This document shows positions 17,784-27,333 of a stretch of DNA of 64,000 nucleotides, one piece after another; positions within the stretch are counted from its first letter, which is position 1, and every line of letters starts with the position of its first letter. The translations under genes and the position numbers were made by a program. The notes under the pieces were generated by a model. That model did no database searches. It was not told the DNA's origin and worked only from the letters and a program-made list of their open reading frames with translations. The DNA is from Thainema sp966674685. Lineage in GTDB: Bacteria > Cyanobacteriota > Cyanobacteriia > Phormidesmidales > Phormidesmidaceae. The DNA is taken from assembly GCA_966674685.1 (NCBI GenBank), contig CBKWJC010000021.1, positions 1 through 64,000 on the forward strand. Direction: 5' to 3'.

Positions 17784-18386
17784 CTAGGCTGTAGCGAAAA
17801 ACTCCTTCGATTTAATTGGATCAGGCGTCATCGTCTTTTCACCCGGTTGCCAACCAGCAGGGCACACTTCATCCGGATGCTTTTGAACATGTTGAATGGC
17901 ATGGAGAACCCTCAAGGTCTCATCAACATTGCGCCCAAAAGAAAGATTATTAATTGTCGCGTGCTGAACGACACCTTCTTTATCAATGATGAACAGACCC
18001 CGTAAAGCAACACCCGCATCCGGATCGAGAACGTTATAGGCCGTACTAATCTCCTTTTTGATGTCTGATACCAGCGGATAATTCAAATCGCCAACGCCAC
18101 CCATTTTGCGATCGGTCTGAATCCAAGCCAAATGCGAGAATTCACTATCAACCGATACGCCCAAAACTTCCGCACCCAGTTCTTTAAATTCAGGATAGCG
18201 ATCGCTAAATGCGGCAATCTCAGTTGGGCAAACAAACGTGAAGTCAAGCGGATAGAAAAACAAGACAACGTATTTGCCTCTGTAGTCAGACAGCTTAATG
18301 GTCTTAAATTCTTGATCAACGACGGCTGTTGCAGTGAAGTCTGGAGCCTCTTGGCCGACACGAAGGTAGCTCTCAGCGTAATTCAT
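17784..18386 (-). CDS. Typical 2-Cys peroxiredoxin
   Basis: A 200-residue thiol peroxidase of the AhpC/Prx1 group that reduces hydrogen and alkyl peroxides using thioredoxin. The peroxidatic cysteine is C53 in DFTFVCPTE and the resolving cysteine is C175 in DEVCPAGW. GGVGDLNYP corresponds to the GGLG motif of overoxidation-sensitive enzymes; the C-terminal YF motif is replaced by FF (SKEFFATA). The start at 18386 has GGGAGA upstream. Length matches cyanobacterial and plastid 2-Cys enzymes. Confidence 0.95.
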   Translation of the reverse strand: MNYAESYLRVGQEAPDFTATAVVDQEFKTIKLSDYRGKYVVLFFYPLDFTFVCPTEIAAFSDRYPEFKELGAEVLGVSVDSEFSHLAWIQTDRKMGGVGDLNYPLVSDIKKEISTAYNVLDPDAGVALRGLFIIDKEGVVQHATINNLSFGRNVDETLRVLHAIQHVQKHPDEVCPAGWQPGEKTMTPDPIKSKEFFATA

Positions 18387-18545
18387 ATTGTTTCTCCCTA
18401 ACAATCCAGTCGTCTTAATCCTCAGTCCGGTAGGTCTGCTTAAAAAGCGAATCGAGTAGTTCGCTAGTTCTTAACTGACACACAATATTACAACCATATC
18501 ACAACCATTTCAGCAGTAGGTATTTTTACTTGCCGTAGCGATTCA

Positions 18546-18595
18546 GCGACAGTTTAGGGGGATGCAGCTATAGCTGCATCCCCCTAAACTGTCGC
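18546..18595. terminator. Perfect 50-base palindrome after tRNA-Met
   Basis: The sequence from GCGACAGTTTAGGGGGATGC to its complement is perfectly self-complementary around the centre CTATAG. It lies 27 bp beyond the 3' end of the tRNA on the minus strand, so it can form the end of the tRNA transcript; it has no loop bases to spare, which is unusual for a terminator. Confidence 0.6.
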
Positions 18596-18621
18596 CTTCT
18601 GAAGGCTGTCAAGCTTTTAAA

Positions 18622-18695
18622 TGGCTCAGGCGTGATTTGAACACGCGACACGAGGCTTATGAGTCCCCTGCTCTAACCAACTGAGCTACTGAGCC
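18622..18695 (-). tRNA. tRNA-Met (anticodon CAT)
   Basis: A complete cloverleaf: acceptor GGCTCAG/CTGAGCC, D arm GCTC/GAGC, anticodon loop CTCATAA, T arm GCGTG/CACGC with TTCAAAT, and discriminator A73. CCA is not encoded. The innermost anticodon-stem pair (31-39) is A-G. The absence of initiator features (the acceptor 1-72 pair is G-C) points to an elongator tRNA, though an Ile tRNA with lysidine cannot be fully excluded from the CAT anticodon. Confidence 0.93.
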
Positions 18696-18905
18696 TAGGT
18701 ATGTTGCGGCTGCTTTGCGAACCTCAACAATTTTTCATTATAGCGCTAAATGGAACATTAGCAAACTTAAGATGCGCCCATCTTTGAAATTTCTTGAGCC
18801 AGCAAAATTAAAGTAGCATAAGCTTCGACTTTGCTCGCCTTCGGCTCACCTGGAACGAGCAGCATACAGTCAGCTACTTGTTCCAGGTGATGATAACCCA
18901 AACGC

Positions 18906-21185
18906 TTAACGGCTTGGCAGATAAGCCATTGGATTGGTTGCTCCCTGGTTTGGAGGATGAATCTCAAAGTGAACGTGAGGGCCTGTGCTGTAGCCAGTAC
19001 TTCCCATTTCTGCAATCTGCTCACCCTGACGTACTCGCTGCCCAACGCTAACCAACAAGCGACTATTGTGGGCGTATCGGGTCAACGAGCCATCGGGATG
19101 CCGAATATCGACTAAGTTGCCATATCCACCAGAGTTCCAGCCTGAACGCTCAACAACACCGGAAGCGGCTGCATAGATCGGCGTACCAACGGGTGCTGCA
19201 ACATCAATGCCTTTATGCATCCGTCCCCAACGCCAACCGTAACCTGAGGTCAGAACACCTTGTGCGGGCCAAATGTATCCGTTCGAGATAGCCTCGGGCA
19301 GATATTCTTCAGCGCCTGGCAGGCTCGGCAGCTCTGGTGAAACCATTTGGCCTGAGACAGGCTGCGCCAATGGAGCATAGCTTTCAGAACCAACGGGAGC
19401 CGCAGCAATGAGCTGAGAATCGGTGTCACTATCTTCAGCGGTGCGATCCTCTAACTGATTTTGACGCTCAAATTCAGGGTTAACAGGTTCATCAGTCACC
19501 GTTGCCGCTGGTTGAGGTGCTGCATATTCCATCTGAGCAGGTGCGATCGCAGCAATTTGAGTACCCGTTTCCGCTTTTACATCTTCCTCAGATGCGATAT
19601 CCTCGTCTGGCACAGCCTGCTCGGCTTGGCGCGATCGCATTTCACGAATCTCTTCTAGCAGTCGAGCCGCATAGGGACTGATATCGCGACTCGTCCCTGA
19701 ATCATAGGAATTAGCCGTCGGCGCAGATGAACGCTGCTGAATAGCAGCTACTTCAGTAGCAACAGACGTTTCCTCAGCTTCACGTAAATCTTGAGCAGGA
19801 CGCTCAATCAAGTTGGATACATTACGGCTAGCAGCAACTTCGACTGGAATCTCAGCTTCCTTGGGGCTGGCCGATTCCAAGGTATCAACATTACCAGGAA
19901 TAATCAGCGTTGCACCAGCCCAGATCACATTGGGATTGCTAATGTTGTTAGCGCTGATGAGCTGCTCACGGGTTACGCCATATTCGCGGGCGATCCGATT
20001 CAGGGTATCCCCTGGCCGAATCTGGTAGCTGGTTTGAGCTGCTGAACTCTGAGTCTGGACTTCTACAGCAGAAGCGGCATTGGTCGCAACCTGCATGGAG
20101 ACAACCGCAGTATCAGCTTCTGAATCAGCATCAGTAGAGAGCGTACCTAGCAATGGTTGATCAACTTGAATTTGAGGCAGAACAGAAGGCAGTTCATCGA
20201 CATCAGACGAATCCTGCATTGATCTGAAGCTGACAGGAACTTCCGCGATTTGCTCTGCGTCGTCAACTGTAACTCGCGCAGCACTATCTAGAACCACCTC
20301 GGCTGAATCAGCTGCAATTTCATCGCCATCAGCACTATCGCTATCGGCGCTCATACCCTGACTCTCTGTCAAGGGCGATTCGTCAGATACCCATTCATCA
20401 ACAGAGGGTTCTGTAGAGGGTTCTGTCGCCAGAGATGCTGCGGCTACAGTTGTAGATGTTTCTACCTCAACAGGAATTGAAACGCTTGTATTCAATTCAG
20501 CCGATGATGACTCTTCACGAGACAGAGAGCCTTCTGCCCCAGTCGTCGGCTGCACGCTAGCCAAAGCAGAATTTAATTCATCAGAGCTTTGGCGAAGACG
20601 AGTTAAAGACTCATCTTGAGCAGTTTTCAGGCTTCGATCAGCTTGCTCGTAGCGGATCAAGCTAGAGTCACCTTCCGTCCGCTCAGGAAGCAGCTTTTCT
20701 ACCGCCTTACCCACACTATCGCTTTCGGGCTTTACGGATTGCTGCGTGGGAACAGGTTGGACTGCGACCTCCATCTCAGCCTTGGCCGGAACCTGTAAAG
20801 CAGTACCAACTGGAAGCAGCGCGTCCGGAGATAAACCGTTAATTGCGGCTAGAGCACTGATATCGACTTGATGCTCCTGAGCAATTTGCCATAGTGTTTG
20901 CCCCTCTCGAACAATGTGGCGAGTTGAGGAAACTGCCTGCGGCATTGGACTTGCAGAAAATGCAGGCTCGGCTGTCATCGGCTCTGATGCAACAGCCTCG
21001 CTATCCCGATGGAATATGACACCAGATGCGCCCATCGATAAAGCAAGACCCAGCATGGCGGCAGAAGTGCGCGCCTTACGATTGCCTCCAGACAACTCTT
21101 GCTTTTGTGGTTTGGCTTCAGCCAAGCCAGCTTCGAAGTTGTGAGAGGAGGCAATCTTAGCCTCCTGCAGAAATACTCGTTTCAA
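18906..21185 (-). CDS. LysM-repeat M23 metallopeptidase (NlpD/EnvC type)
   Basis: A 759-residue envelope protein. A hydrophobic segment near 40-55 (AAMLGLALSMGASGVIF) anchors or exports it. LysM domain 1 is at about 88-132 (HIVREGQTLWQIAQEH) and LysM 2 at about 385-430 (YQIRPGDTLNRIAREYG), separated by an acidic, Ser/Glu-rich low-complexity region. The M23 domain (about 640-755) has SGYGWRWGRMHKGIDVAAP and GPHVHFEI, giving the zinc ligands His, Asp and His. Such proteins bind and cut peptidoglycan or activate amidases at division sites. The start is TTG at 21185, fixed by AGGAGG nine bases upstream. No other start fits that site. Confidence 0.93.
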   Translation of the reverse strand: MKRVFLQEAKIASSHNFEAGLAEAKPQKQELSGGNRKARTSAAMLGLALSMGASGVIFHRDSEAVASEPMTAEPAFSASPMPQAVSSTRHIVREGQTLWQIAQEHQVDISALAAINGLSPDALLPVGTALQVPAKAEMEVAVQPVPTQQSVKPESDSVGKAVEKLLPERTEGDSSLIRYEQADRSLKTAQDESLTRLRQSSDELNSALASVQPTTGAEGSLSREESSSAELNTSVSIPVEVETSTTVAAASLATEPSTEPSVDEWVSDESPLTESQGMSADSDSADGDEIAADSAEVVLDSAARVTVDDAEQIAEVPVSFRSMQDSSDVDELPSVLPQIQVDQPLLGTLSTDADSEADTAVVSMQVATNAASAVEVQTQSSAAQTSYQIRPGDTLNRIAREYGVTREQLISANNISNPNVIWAGATLIIPGNVDTLESASPKEAEIPVEVAASRNVSNLIERPAQDLREAEETSVATEVAAIQQRSSAPTANSYDSGTSRDISPYAARLLEEIREMRSRQAEQAVPDEDIASEEDVKAETGTQIAAIAPAQMEYAAPQPAATVTDEPVNPEFERQNQLEDRTAEDSDTDSQLIAAAPVGSESYAPLAQPVSGQMVSPELPSLPGAEEYLPEAISNGYIWPAQGVLTSGYGWRWGRMHKGIDVAAPVGTPIYAAASGVVERSGWNSGGYGNLVDIRHPDGSLTRYAHNSRLLVSVGQRVRQGEQIAEMGSTGYSTGPHVHFEIHPPNQGATNPMAYLPSR

Positions 21186-22454
21186 GGAACGACCTCCTAA
21201 TGACCAGCGTTCAACTGCTGTGTATGAATCAACCGATTCGAAACCAGTTCACTGAACAGCTTGCGATAGTAATCTTGGCTATCGGTAGCGGTATTACAAC
21301 AGAGCTTTCGCCTAGGTAACATTACTCCGCTTTTTTTATTTAGACAAGATTACACTACTTAACAAAAAATTCAAGCACCCAATCACTGAACTCTGAACAT
21401 TGGCATGGTGATGAAGCAGTTAACTGCTTGAGTCAGAGCGATAGCATTGCTCGATTCACATCTGCCATTGCCCTAGGCATTCTACTAGGAATTACCTTGA
21501 TGCATCCATGAAAAGGATTTCTACCTGTTACCACACGACATTGTCAAGATTAACTGGCAACATTTGTTAGGAAATTTGCTCGGTGATATTACACATAAAA
21601 TGCGCGAAATCCTTTACTGGCAGTGGTTATAGCGGCTGAAAGCATGCCAGCTAATTCACCAATCGAAAATTTAAAGCCATTCCTGATTTGACGCATTCGT
21701 ATACTTGCGGATCTCCATCCGCGATCGCAATACAAGCACATACATTTTGGCTCCTCAAACCACAAGATCGCAGCAGCAACAGTATCCACTAGAACAGTTT
21801 TGGCTCTGAGATCGCTGTAGCTATTTACCCGAAATTGCAGAGCGCAAACTACGCACGTCATATATAAATTTCTTATTGAAATTGCGCTATCATCCATTAC
21901 TATTTGTGACAGATAGCCTCTTCAGAGCCTGTTGTGGAGGCTAAGACAGTCTTTTTGAAAAGTTGCGCTTATACTTCTGATTAGATTTATTTTAATTTCG
22001 CTGTATCAACAGGATTACGTCTGTTGAATACGCATTTTGCAGCATTTGTCTAGCGATATTGATAAGGATTATTTAGATCAAGTCAAAGCAGAGAGCTAAT
22101 AGTCTGCCAACTTTATTTGAATGGGTTTGGATGGGTAATGTGGCAGAGCGCTGATTGGTGCCGATTACCATTCAGAGTTCATCCCATTGTCAGCCAACTT
22201 GTGCGATCGCAGTTCCAAGTTCACACAGAAGAACACAAGTCAGCTAAATCACTCACAGCTTATACCAAAAGTCAAAGGAGCCATTTTGTCGTCGCAATGC
22301 GGCAGCAAAATGGCCCCTTCCGGTTACAGTTTGAGCGGATTTATTTAATCCATGCTCAATGATTTTCCGAGTCGAGTAGAAAAAATTGAGTTTTCCCATA
22401 CAAGTCGGTTTGATAGCCCTATTGCCCTAAACCAGCGAGAGCTATTGACTTGAG
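21186..22454. other. 1.27-kb region without a supported gene
   Basis: This is the longest gap in the window. Frames at 21589-21897 (minus, 102 aa) and 22117-22362 (plus, 81 aa) have no ribosome binding site and no family resemblance. An imperfect hairpin is at 22275-22319 (GCCATTTTG against CAAAATGGC). Nothing else is recognisable; an untranslated RNA is possible but unsupported. Confidence 0.5.
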
Positions 22455-23390
22455 CTAGGAAATTTTTGCGAGTTGCGCGGGTGTAATCTCATCGGCAATC
22501 GTTCGGCTTTCCTTCAGCAGATAATCGAGGAAAGTTTCAGCCACAATGGAAAGCTGCTTACCAGCGAGGTAAGCAACATACCACTGGCGCTGAATCGGGA
22601 AGTGTTCGACATCCAGAATAGTCAGTTCTCCACCAATCCCTTCCGAAATCAGCGTGTGGCGAGACAAAACGGAGATACCTAACCCACCTGCGATCGCTTG
22701 TTTAATCGCTTCATTGCTACCTAGTTCTAAACGCACCTTAACTTCAATATTGTGCATATCGAATAGCTGTTGCACGGCTTTCCGAGTACCAGAACCCGGT
22801 TCACGCATAATAAACGTCTCGCCATCCAGCTTTTCAATGGGGATGTTAGTCGATGTAGCGAGAGGGTGATTTTTACGAGCCAGCACCACCAATGGATTTT
22901 CTAAAAACGAATGGCTCTCCAAATCCAAATGCTCAGGCGGTTGACTAACAATATATAGATCATCCTCGTTGTTTGCCATCCGCTCCTGAATAACTTCGTG
23001 ATTGGTCACTTGTAGCGCAACATCAATGCCGGGATATCGCTCACAAAATGGGCCAAGTAAACGAGGCACAAAATATTTAGCCGTCGTGATCACGGCCAAA
23101 CTTAACCGCCCCTGCTTCATACCCTTGAGATTCGCAACCGACATGTCGAATTGTTCGAGTCGCGAAAAAATCTCTTGAGATGTTTCTAGCAGTGCTTGAC
23201 CTGCTTCAGTTAAATATAGCCGCTTGCCGATTTGCTCAAATAGAGGTAAACCGATCGCCTTGGTCAATTGTTTAACTTGAATTGACACAGTGGGTTGTGT
23301 TAAGTAAAGTTCTTCCGCCGCTCTCGTAAAGCTGCCATGACGAGCGGTGGCCTCAAAGACTCGCAGTTGATGTAGGGTCGCGTGAATCAA
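22455..23390 (-). CDS. LysR-family transcriptional regulator (CmpR/RbcR type)
   Basis: A 311-residue LysR protein. The helix-turn-helix spans about 5-65 (LHQLRVFEATARHGSFTRAA, LTQPTVSIQVKQLT, LPLFEQIGKRLYLTEAG). The effector-binding domain follows, with VITTAKYFVPRLLGPFCERY and AIAGGLGISVLSRH. From memory the sequence is closest to the CmpR/RbcR group that controls bicarbonate transport and Rubisco genes in cyanobacteria in response to photorespiratory metabolites such as 2-phosphoglycolate. No such target gene is adjacent, although glcD, for photorespiratory glycolate, is 2.2 kb away. Confidence 0.85.
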   Translation of the reverse strand: MIHATLHQLRVFEATARHGSFTRAAEELYLTQPTVSIQVKQLTKAIGLPLFEQIGKRLYLTEAGQALLETSQEIFSRLEQFDMSVANLKGMKQGRLSLAVITTAKYFVPRLLGPFCERYPGIDVALQVTNHEVIQERMANNEDDLYIVSQPPEHLDLESHSFLENPLVVLARKNHPLATSTNIPIEKLDGETFIMREPGSGTRKAVQQLFDMHNIEVKVRLELGSNEAIKQAIAGGLGISVLSRHTLISEGIGGELTILDVEHFPIQRQWYVAYLAGKQLSIVAETFLDYLLKESRTIADEITPAQLAKIS

Positions 23391-23542
23391 AATCGACTTA
23401 CCTCAATGCAATGTACAGCATTCGATAGACTATATTCTATCAATTAAAACAACTCTACTGTTGTTTTAGCGTCAAGAACCCACTATATAGATTCAAATCA
23501 AACCTATTACTAAAGCTAATATAGCTTTCACAACTTGAGTTG

Positions 23543-23595
23543 GATATAGACGTTTGTGTGGAGCGGCTGAACTGCTCCACACAAATGTCTATATC
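23543..23595. repeat. Isolated long hairpin
   Basis: Arms of 22 bases with one mismatch enclose a 9-base loop. It resembles the other intergenic hairpins in architecture but shares no sequence with families 1-4. Confidence 0.5.
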
Positions 23596-23671
23596 TATGG
23601 CCACCGAGGGGTTGGTTAAGACATAGGCTATTGGGGAATATCCGCGCATTGCATAGGTCTCCCCATCAGAC

Positions 23672-23725
23672 AAAAAGAAGCAAGCCCCAAAACCAGAGTC
23701 CTGGTTTTGGGGCTTGCTTCTTTTT
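23672..23725 (-). terminator. Rho-independent terminator of moeB
   Basis: A 25-bp arm (AAAAAGAAGCAAGCCCCAAA...) and its perfect complement surround a 4-base loop, with T runs on both sides. It lies 34 bp after the moeB stop codon. Confidence 0.9.
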
Positions 23726-23759
23726 ATTTAGCCAACATCCTAGTTGAGCTGTTTAGTAC

Positions 23760-24932
23760 TTAGTACTCTGGAACGGATGCATCGACTTCGCGACTCCAGG
23801 CGGTAATGCCGCCTTTAACATTCGTGCCTTCGATACCAGCTTGCTTGAGAATACTCAATGCTTTGGCAGAACGTCCACCCATCTTGCAGTGAGCAATTAG
23901 GCGATGACCATTGAGCAGTTCTTTCACCTTGTCAACTCCAGAACCGTTTTCGATATCTGGCAATGGAACTAGAACAGAACCAGGAATCTTAGCAATTTCA
24001 TACTCATTAGGATTTCGAACATCTAATAGCACAAAATCACTAGCACCACTATCCAATAATTCTTTCAATTCCGTTACGGACATTTCAGGAATAGCAGCTT
24101 GCTCTTTCTCCTCAGCGGCTTTAGCTTGAGGAATGCCACAAAACTGCTCGTAGTCGATCAGCTTCTCAATGACTGGGCGTTCTGGATTGGGACGCAGCTT
24201 CAGTTCCCGGAACGTCATATCAAGAGAGTTGTAGAGCAGTAGGCGACCACTGAGGGTTGTGCCTTTGCCGAGAATAATTTTGATGGTTTCAGTGGCCTGA
24301 ATGACACCAATTACCCCAGGTAGGATGCCTAAAACTCCACCCTCAGCACAGGACGGAACCAGTCCTGGCGGTGGTGGTTCGGGATAGAGGTCGCGGTAGT
24401 TTGGCCCACCTTCATAGTTGAAGACAGTGGCTTGTCCCTCGAAGCGGAAGATAGAGCCGTAAACATTAGGCTTGTTGAGCAGGACGCAGGCGTCGTTGAC
24501 CAAATAGCGGGTCGGGAAGTTATCCGTACCGTCTACAACAATGTCGTAGGGTTCAACGATATCAAGAGCGTTTTCTGAGCTGAGCCGTGTTTCATAGAGA
24601 TCCACCTGGCAGTAGGGATTAATTTCCAGGATGCGATCTTTGGCTGAAACGATTTTGGGCTTACCGACCCAGGACGTGCCGTGAATGACTTGGCGCTGGA
24701 GATTGGAATGGTCAACAACGTCAAAATCGACGATGCCAATCCGACCGATGCCAGCCGCCGCCAGATATAACAGGAGGGGAGAACCTAATCCACCCGTGCC
24801 GATACAGAGGACGCTGGCAGCTTTGAGGCGCTTTTGACCCTCTAACCCGACTTCGGGCAGGATCAGGTGGCGCGAGTAGCGCTCGTATTCTTGTTTATTG
24901 AGTTGGATTTCATCCAGGTTGGGATTGAGCAT
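23760..24932 (-). CDS. MoeB/ThiF-type adenylyltransferase with C-terminal rhodanese domain
   Basis: A 390-residue E1-like enzyme that adenylates the C-terminal glycine of a ubiquitin-like sulfur carrier. The ATP site is LCIGTGGLGSPLLLYLAAAG; the cysteine in VPSCAEGGVLGILPG (near 195) is the adenylyl-transfer cysteine. A rhodanese domain (about 285-390) has the persulfide cysteine in HCKMGGRS near residue 348, so sulfur can be donated in cis, as in human MOCS3. The paired CxxC zinc motifs of E. coli MoeB are not evident. It is 85 bp downstream of a JAMM protease gene, a pairing known from sulfur-carrier pathways. Confidence 0.92.
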   Translation of the reverse strand: MLNPNLDEIQLNKQEYERYSRHLILPEVGLEGQKRLKAASVLCIGTGGLGSPLLLYLAAAGIGRIGIVDFDVVDHSNLQRQVIHGTSWVGKPKIVSAKDRILEINPYCQVDLYETRLSSENALDIVEPYDIVVDGTDNFPTRYLVNDACVLLNKPNVYGSIFRFEGQATVFNYEGGPNYRDLYPEPPPPGLVPSCAEGGVLGILPGVIGVIQATETIKIILGKGTTLSGRLLLYNSLDMTFRELKLRPNPERPVIEKLIDYEQFCGIPQAKAAEEKEQAAIPEMSVTELKELLDSGASDFVLLDVRNPNEYEIAKIPGSVLVPLPDIENGSGVDKVKELLNGHRLIAHCKMGGRSAKALSILKQAGIEGTNVKGGITAWSREVDASVPEY

Positions 24933-25017
24933 AAGGATCTTCGCAAGGGCGAGACGCTGAATCGATGGGCACTAAAGGTTTATTGATTGAGTTGATGGCT
25001 CAAGTTAGAGAGCTAGC

Positions 25018-25533
25018 CTAAAACGGTTCTCGAACCTGAAACTCTAGGGTTATGATCTCCTCAGCTTGAAACTGATGCTGATCGTCAAGAGTCCAGCTTT
25101 GATAGTCTTGAGCTTTACCCTGCTGAACAGAAACAATCAGGTAAGAATATTGCGGCCAAGCAAATGTGCGATCGCACTCTGATGGCACCGCAACATGATC
25201 AGGGTGAGAATGATAGATCCCAATTATATCGAGCTTGTGCTCTCGTGCATATTTCTGTGCCACGAGAAGTTCCTTGGGGTCAATCCAAAATCGCCGTTCT
25301 TTCCCAAGATCTGAGGTTTCAGAGGGACTATCATCGATTCCGTCACGCTCCATGACATCGGCTGTCCAGGTATTTTGAGTGGGCCAAATTTCGACCACTC
25401 GACGTGTCTCAGGCTGGCTACTGTGATCGAGAAGGCCGATCATTAAACCGCAACATTCTTCTGGATAGAGCTGTTCAGCCTGAGCCGCAATCTGCTCTTG
25501 GTGTTGGGTCTGAAGTTGAAGAACCACGCTCAA
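25018..25533 (-). CDS. JAMM/Mov34 (M67) metallopeptidase
   Basis: A 171-residue zinc isopeptidase. EECCGLMIG gives the catalytic glutamate, and HSHPDHVAVPSECD fits the JAMM pattern H-x-H-x7-S-x2-D exactly. Bacterial members such as Mec remove the residue attached to a ThiS/MoaD-like carrier or process the carrier tail. The neighbouring moeB-rhodanese gene is in the same direction, so both probably form one operon acting on the same sulfur carrier in cysteine, molybdopterin or thiamine synthesis. The start is TTG (25533) or GTG (25527). No carrier gene is in the window. Confidence 0.88.
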   Translation of the reverse strand: MSVVLQLQTQHQEQIAAQAEQLYPEECCGLMIGLLDHSSQPETRRVVEIWPTQNTWTADVMERDGIDDSPSETSDLGKERRFWIDPKELLVAQKYAREHKLDIIGIYHSHPDHVAVPSECDRTFAWPQYSYLIVSVQQGKAQDYQSWTLDDQHQFQAEEIITLEFQVREPF

Positions 25534-25641
25534 TATACCTGTACAACATGGGACAGGCTCTCATTCTAGTCGCCTACCAGCAGTACCTGCAAAACGCTAA
25601 AGATGTAGCATTTAAGTATCAACAGACTCTACGCTCAAACT

Positions 25642-27126
25642 ATGTTGACTCGTAATCAAACCGCCACGCCAACTGGATACGATTGGTCTGTCATTGTCAA
25701 AGCCTTTGAATCCGCCCTTGGTAAAAAGAAAGTGATTCGACGGCGAGAAGAGCTGTTGGTCTACGAGTGTGATGGATTAACCAGCTATCGGCAGCGCCCC
25801 GCTGTTGTCGTGTTGCCCCATACCACCGAAGAGGTGGCCGCAGCGGTTCAAATCTGCGATCGCTATTCCGTTCCATTCGTCGCAAGAGGCGCAGGAACTG
25901 GCTTATCAGGTGGCGCGCTTCCTGTAGAAGACTGCGTTTTGATTGTGACGGCAACCATGAACCGCATTCTCTCGTTGGATCTAGAAAACCAGCGCATTAC
26001 CGTCCAGCCCGGTGTGATCAATAGCTGGGTGACTCAGGCTGTTAGCGGTGCAGGTTTTTACTATGCGCCCGATCCCTCCAGCCAAAGTGTCTGTTCAATC
26101 GGCGGTAATGTAGCAGAAAATTCCGGTGGCGTTCACTGCCTCAAATACGGCGTGACAACGAACCATGTACTGGCCCTCAAAGTCGTCACTCCTACAGGTG
26201 ACATCGTCGATCTGGGTAGCCCCGTTCCAGAGATGCCAGGCTACGACCTCACTGGCATCTTTGTCGGCTCAGAAGGAACATTGGGCATCGCGACTGAAAT
26301 TACGCTCAAGATTCTGAAATCACCTGAGGCCATTCAGGTGCTCCTAGCCGATTTTACGAGCGTTGAAGCCGCTGGATCGGCTGTCTCTGACATTATCAGT
26401 AGCGGCATTATTCCCGCTGGCATGGAAATGATGGACAACTTCAGCATCAACGCTGTCGAGGATGTAGTGATGACTGAGTGCTATCCCCGTGATGCAGCAG
26501 CCATCTTGCTGATTGAACTTGATGGTCTCAATGCCGAAGTGGCAACTAACGCTGACCGGATCAAAGCTATCTGTAGTCAAAACGGAGCCCGCAATATCAC
26601 TGTTGCGACCCAACCTGACGAGCGGTTACGGCTTTGGAAAGGTCGAAAAGCAGCTTTTGCGGCAATGGGTAAATTGAGCCCAGACTACTATGTGCAGGAT
26701 GGCGTTATCCCTCGCACTCAGCTACCCTACGTTTTGCAGGAAATTGAGCGGCTAGGAGAAAAGCATGGCTATCGAGTGGCCAATGTGTTTCATGCAGGCG
26801 ATGGCAACTTGCATCCACTAATTTTGTACAACAACTCTATGGCTGGCCAACTGGAGGCTGTTGAAGAACTGGGTGGCGACATTCTCAAGCTCTGTGTCGC
26901 TGTCGGTGGCAGTATCTCCGGCGAGCATGGGATTGGAGCTGATAAACGCTGCTATATGCCAGACATGTTTAGCGCCGCTGATTTAGAAACGATGCAGTGG
27001 GTACGCAACACCTTTAATCCCCAAGGGCTAGCCAATCCAGGCAAAATTTTTCCTACACCCAAAACCTGTGGGGAAGGCGCAAAGTCATTTCAGTTTCAAG
27101 AGGTAGACGGGATCGAGCGCTTCTAG
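25642..27126 (+). CDS. Glycolate dehydrogenase subunit GlcD (FAD-linked oxidase)
   Basis: A 494-residue flavoprotein. The FAD-binding PCMH domain shows VVVLPHTTEEVAAAV, PFVARGAGTGLSGGA, YAPDPSSQSVCSIGGNVAENSGG and GSEGTLGIATEITLKI. The C-terminal FAD-oxidase domain has VFHAGDGNLHPLI and GGSISGEHGIGADK. Cyanobacterial GlcD oxidises glycolate to glyoxylate in photorespiration and passes electrons to the quinone pool. The gene diverges from the JAMM-moeB operon across a 108-bp gap. No glcE or glcF is adjacent, as is common in cyanobacteria. Confidence 0.93.
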   Translation: MLTRNQTATPTGYDWSVIVKAFESALGKKKVIRRREELLVYECDGLTSYRQRPAVVVLPHTTEEVAAAVQICDRYSVPFVARGAGTGLSGGALPVEDCVLIVTATMNRILSLDLENQRITVQPGVINSWVTQAVSGAGFYYAPDPSSQSVCSIGGNVAENSGGVHCLKYGVTTNHVLALKVVTPTGDIVDLGSPVPEMPGYDLTGIFVGSEGTLGIATEITLKILKSPEAIQVLLADFTSVEAAGSAVSDIISSGIIPAGMEMMDNFSINAVEDVVMTECYPRDAAAILLIELDGLNAEVATNADRIKAICSQNGARNITVATQPDERLRLWKGRKAAFAAMGKLSPDYYVQDGVIPRTQLPYVLQEIERLGEKHGYRVANVFHAGDGNLHPLILYNNSMAGQLEAVEELGGDILKLCVAVGGSISGEHGIGADKRCYMPDMFSAADLETMQWVRNTFNPQGLANPGKIFPTPKTCGEGAKSFQFQEVDGIERF

Positions 27127-27333
27127 AAAAGAGAACGATTTAGTCTTGATTCCATTCGGAGGACAGTCTATATTGGCTCAGCTTAGGTTGAGAGTAATTA
27201 ATCCAGCGGTTGATCAGATTGAAGTAACTGCTAGATTCTCGTTTTGTTAAAAATCTTTAGCAATTTCCAATTTAGGACAAACAACACAGTAAGTTTTTGG
27301 AAGAAACTGATCCTTATAGAAAGGTATTTTCAA

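Larger units (their letters stand above)
23391..23759. other. Intergenic region with two hairpins
   Basis: No gene is supported; a 72-residue minus frame merely reads through the first hairpin. That hairpin (23543-23595) has arms GATATAGACGTTTGTGTGGA and its complement with one mismatch. The second (23672-23725) is listed separately as the moeB terminator. Confidence 0.6.

Noticed and set aside
21589..21897. Minus-strand 102-residue Cys-containing frame
   Set aside because: No binding site or family resemblance; probably chance in a long A/T-rich gap.
22117..22362. Plus-strand 81-residue frame
   Set aside because: Reads through an intergenic hairpin and lacks a start signal.
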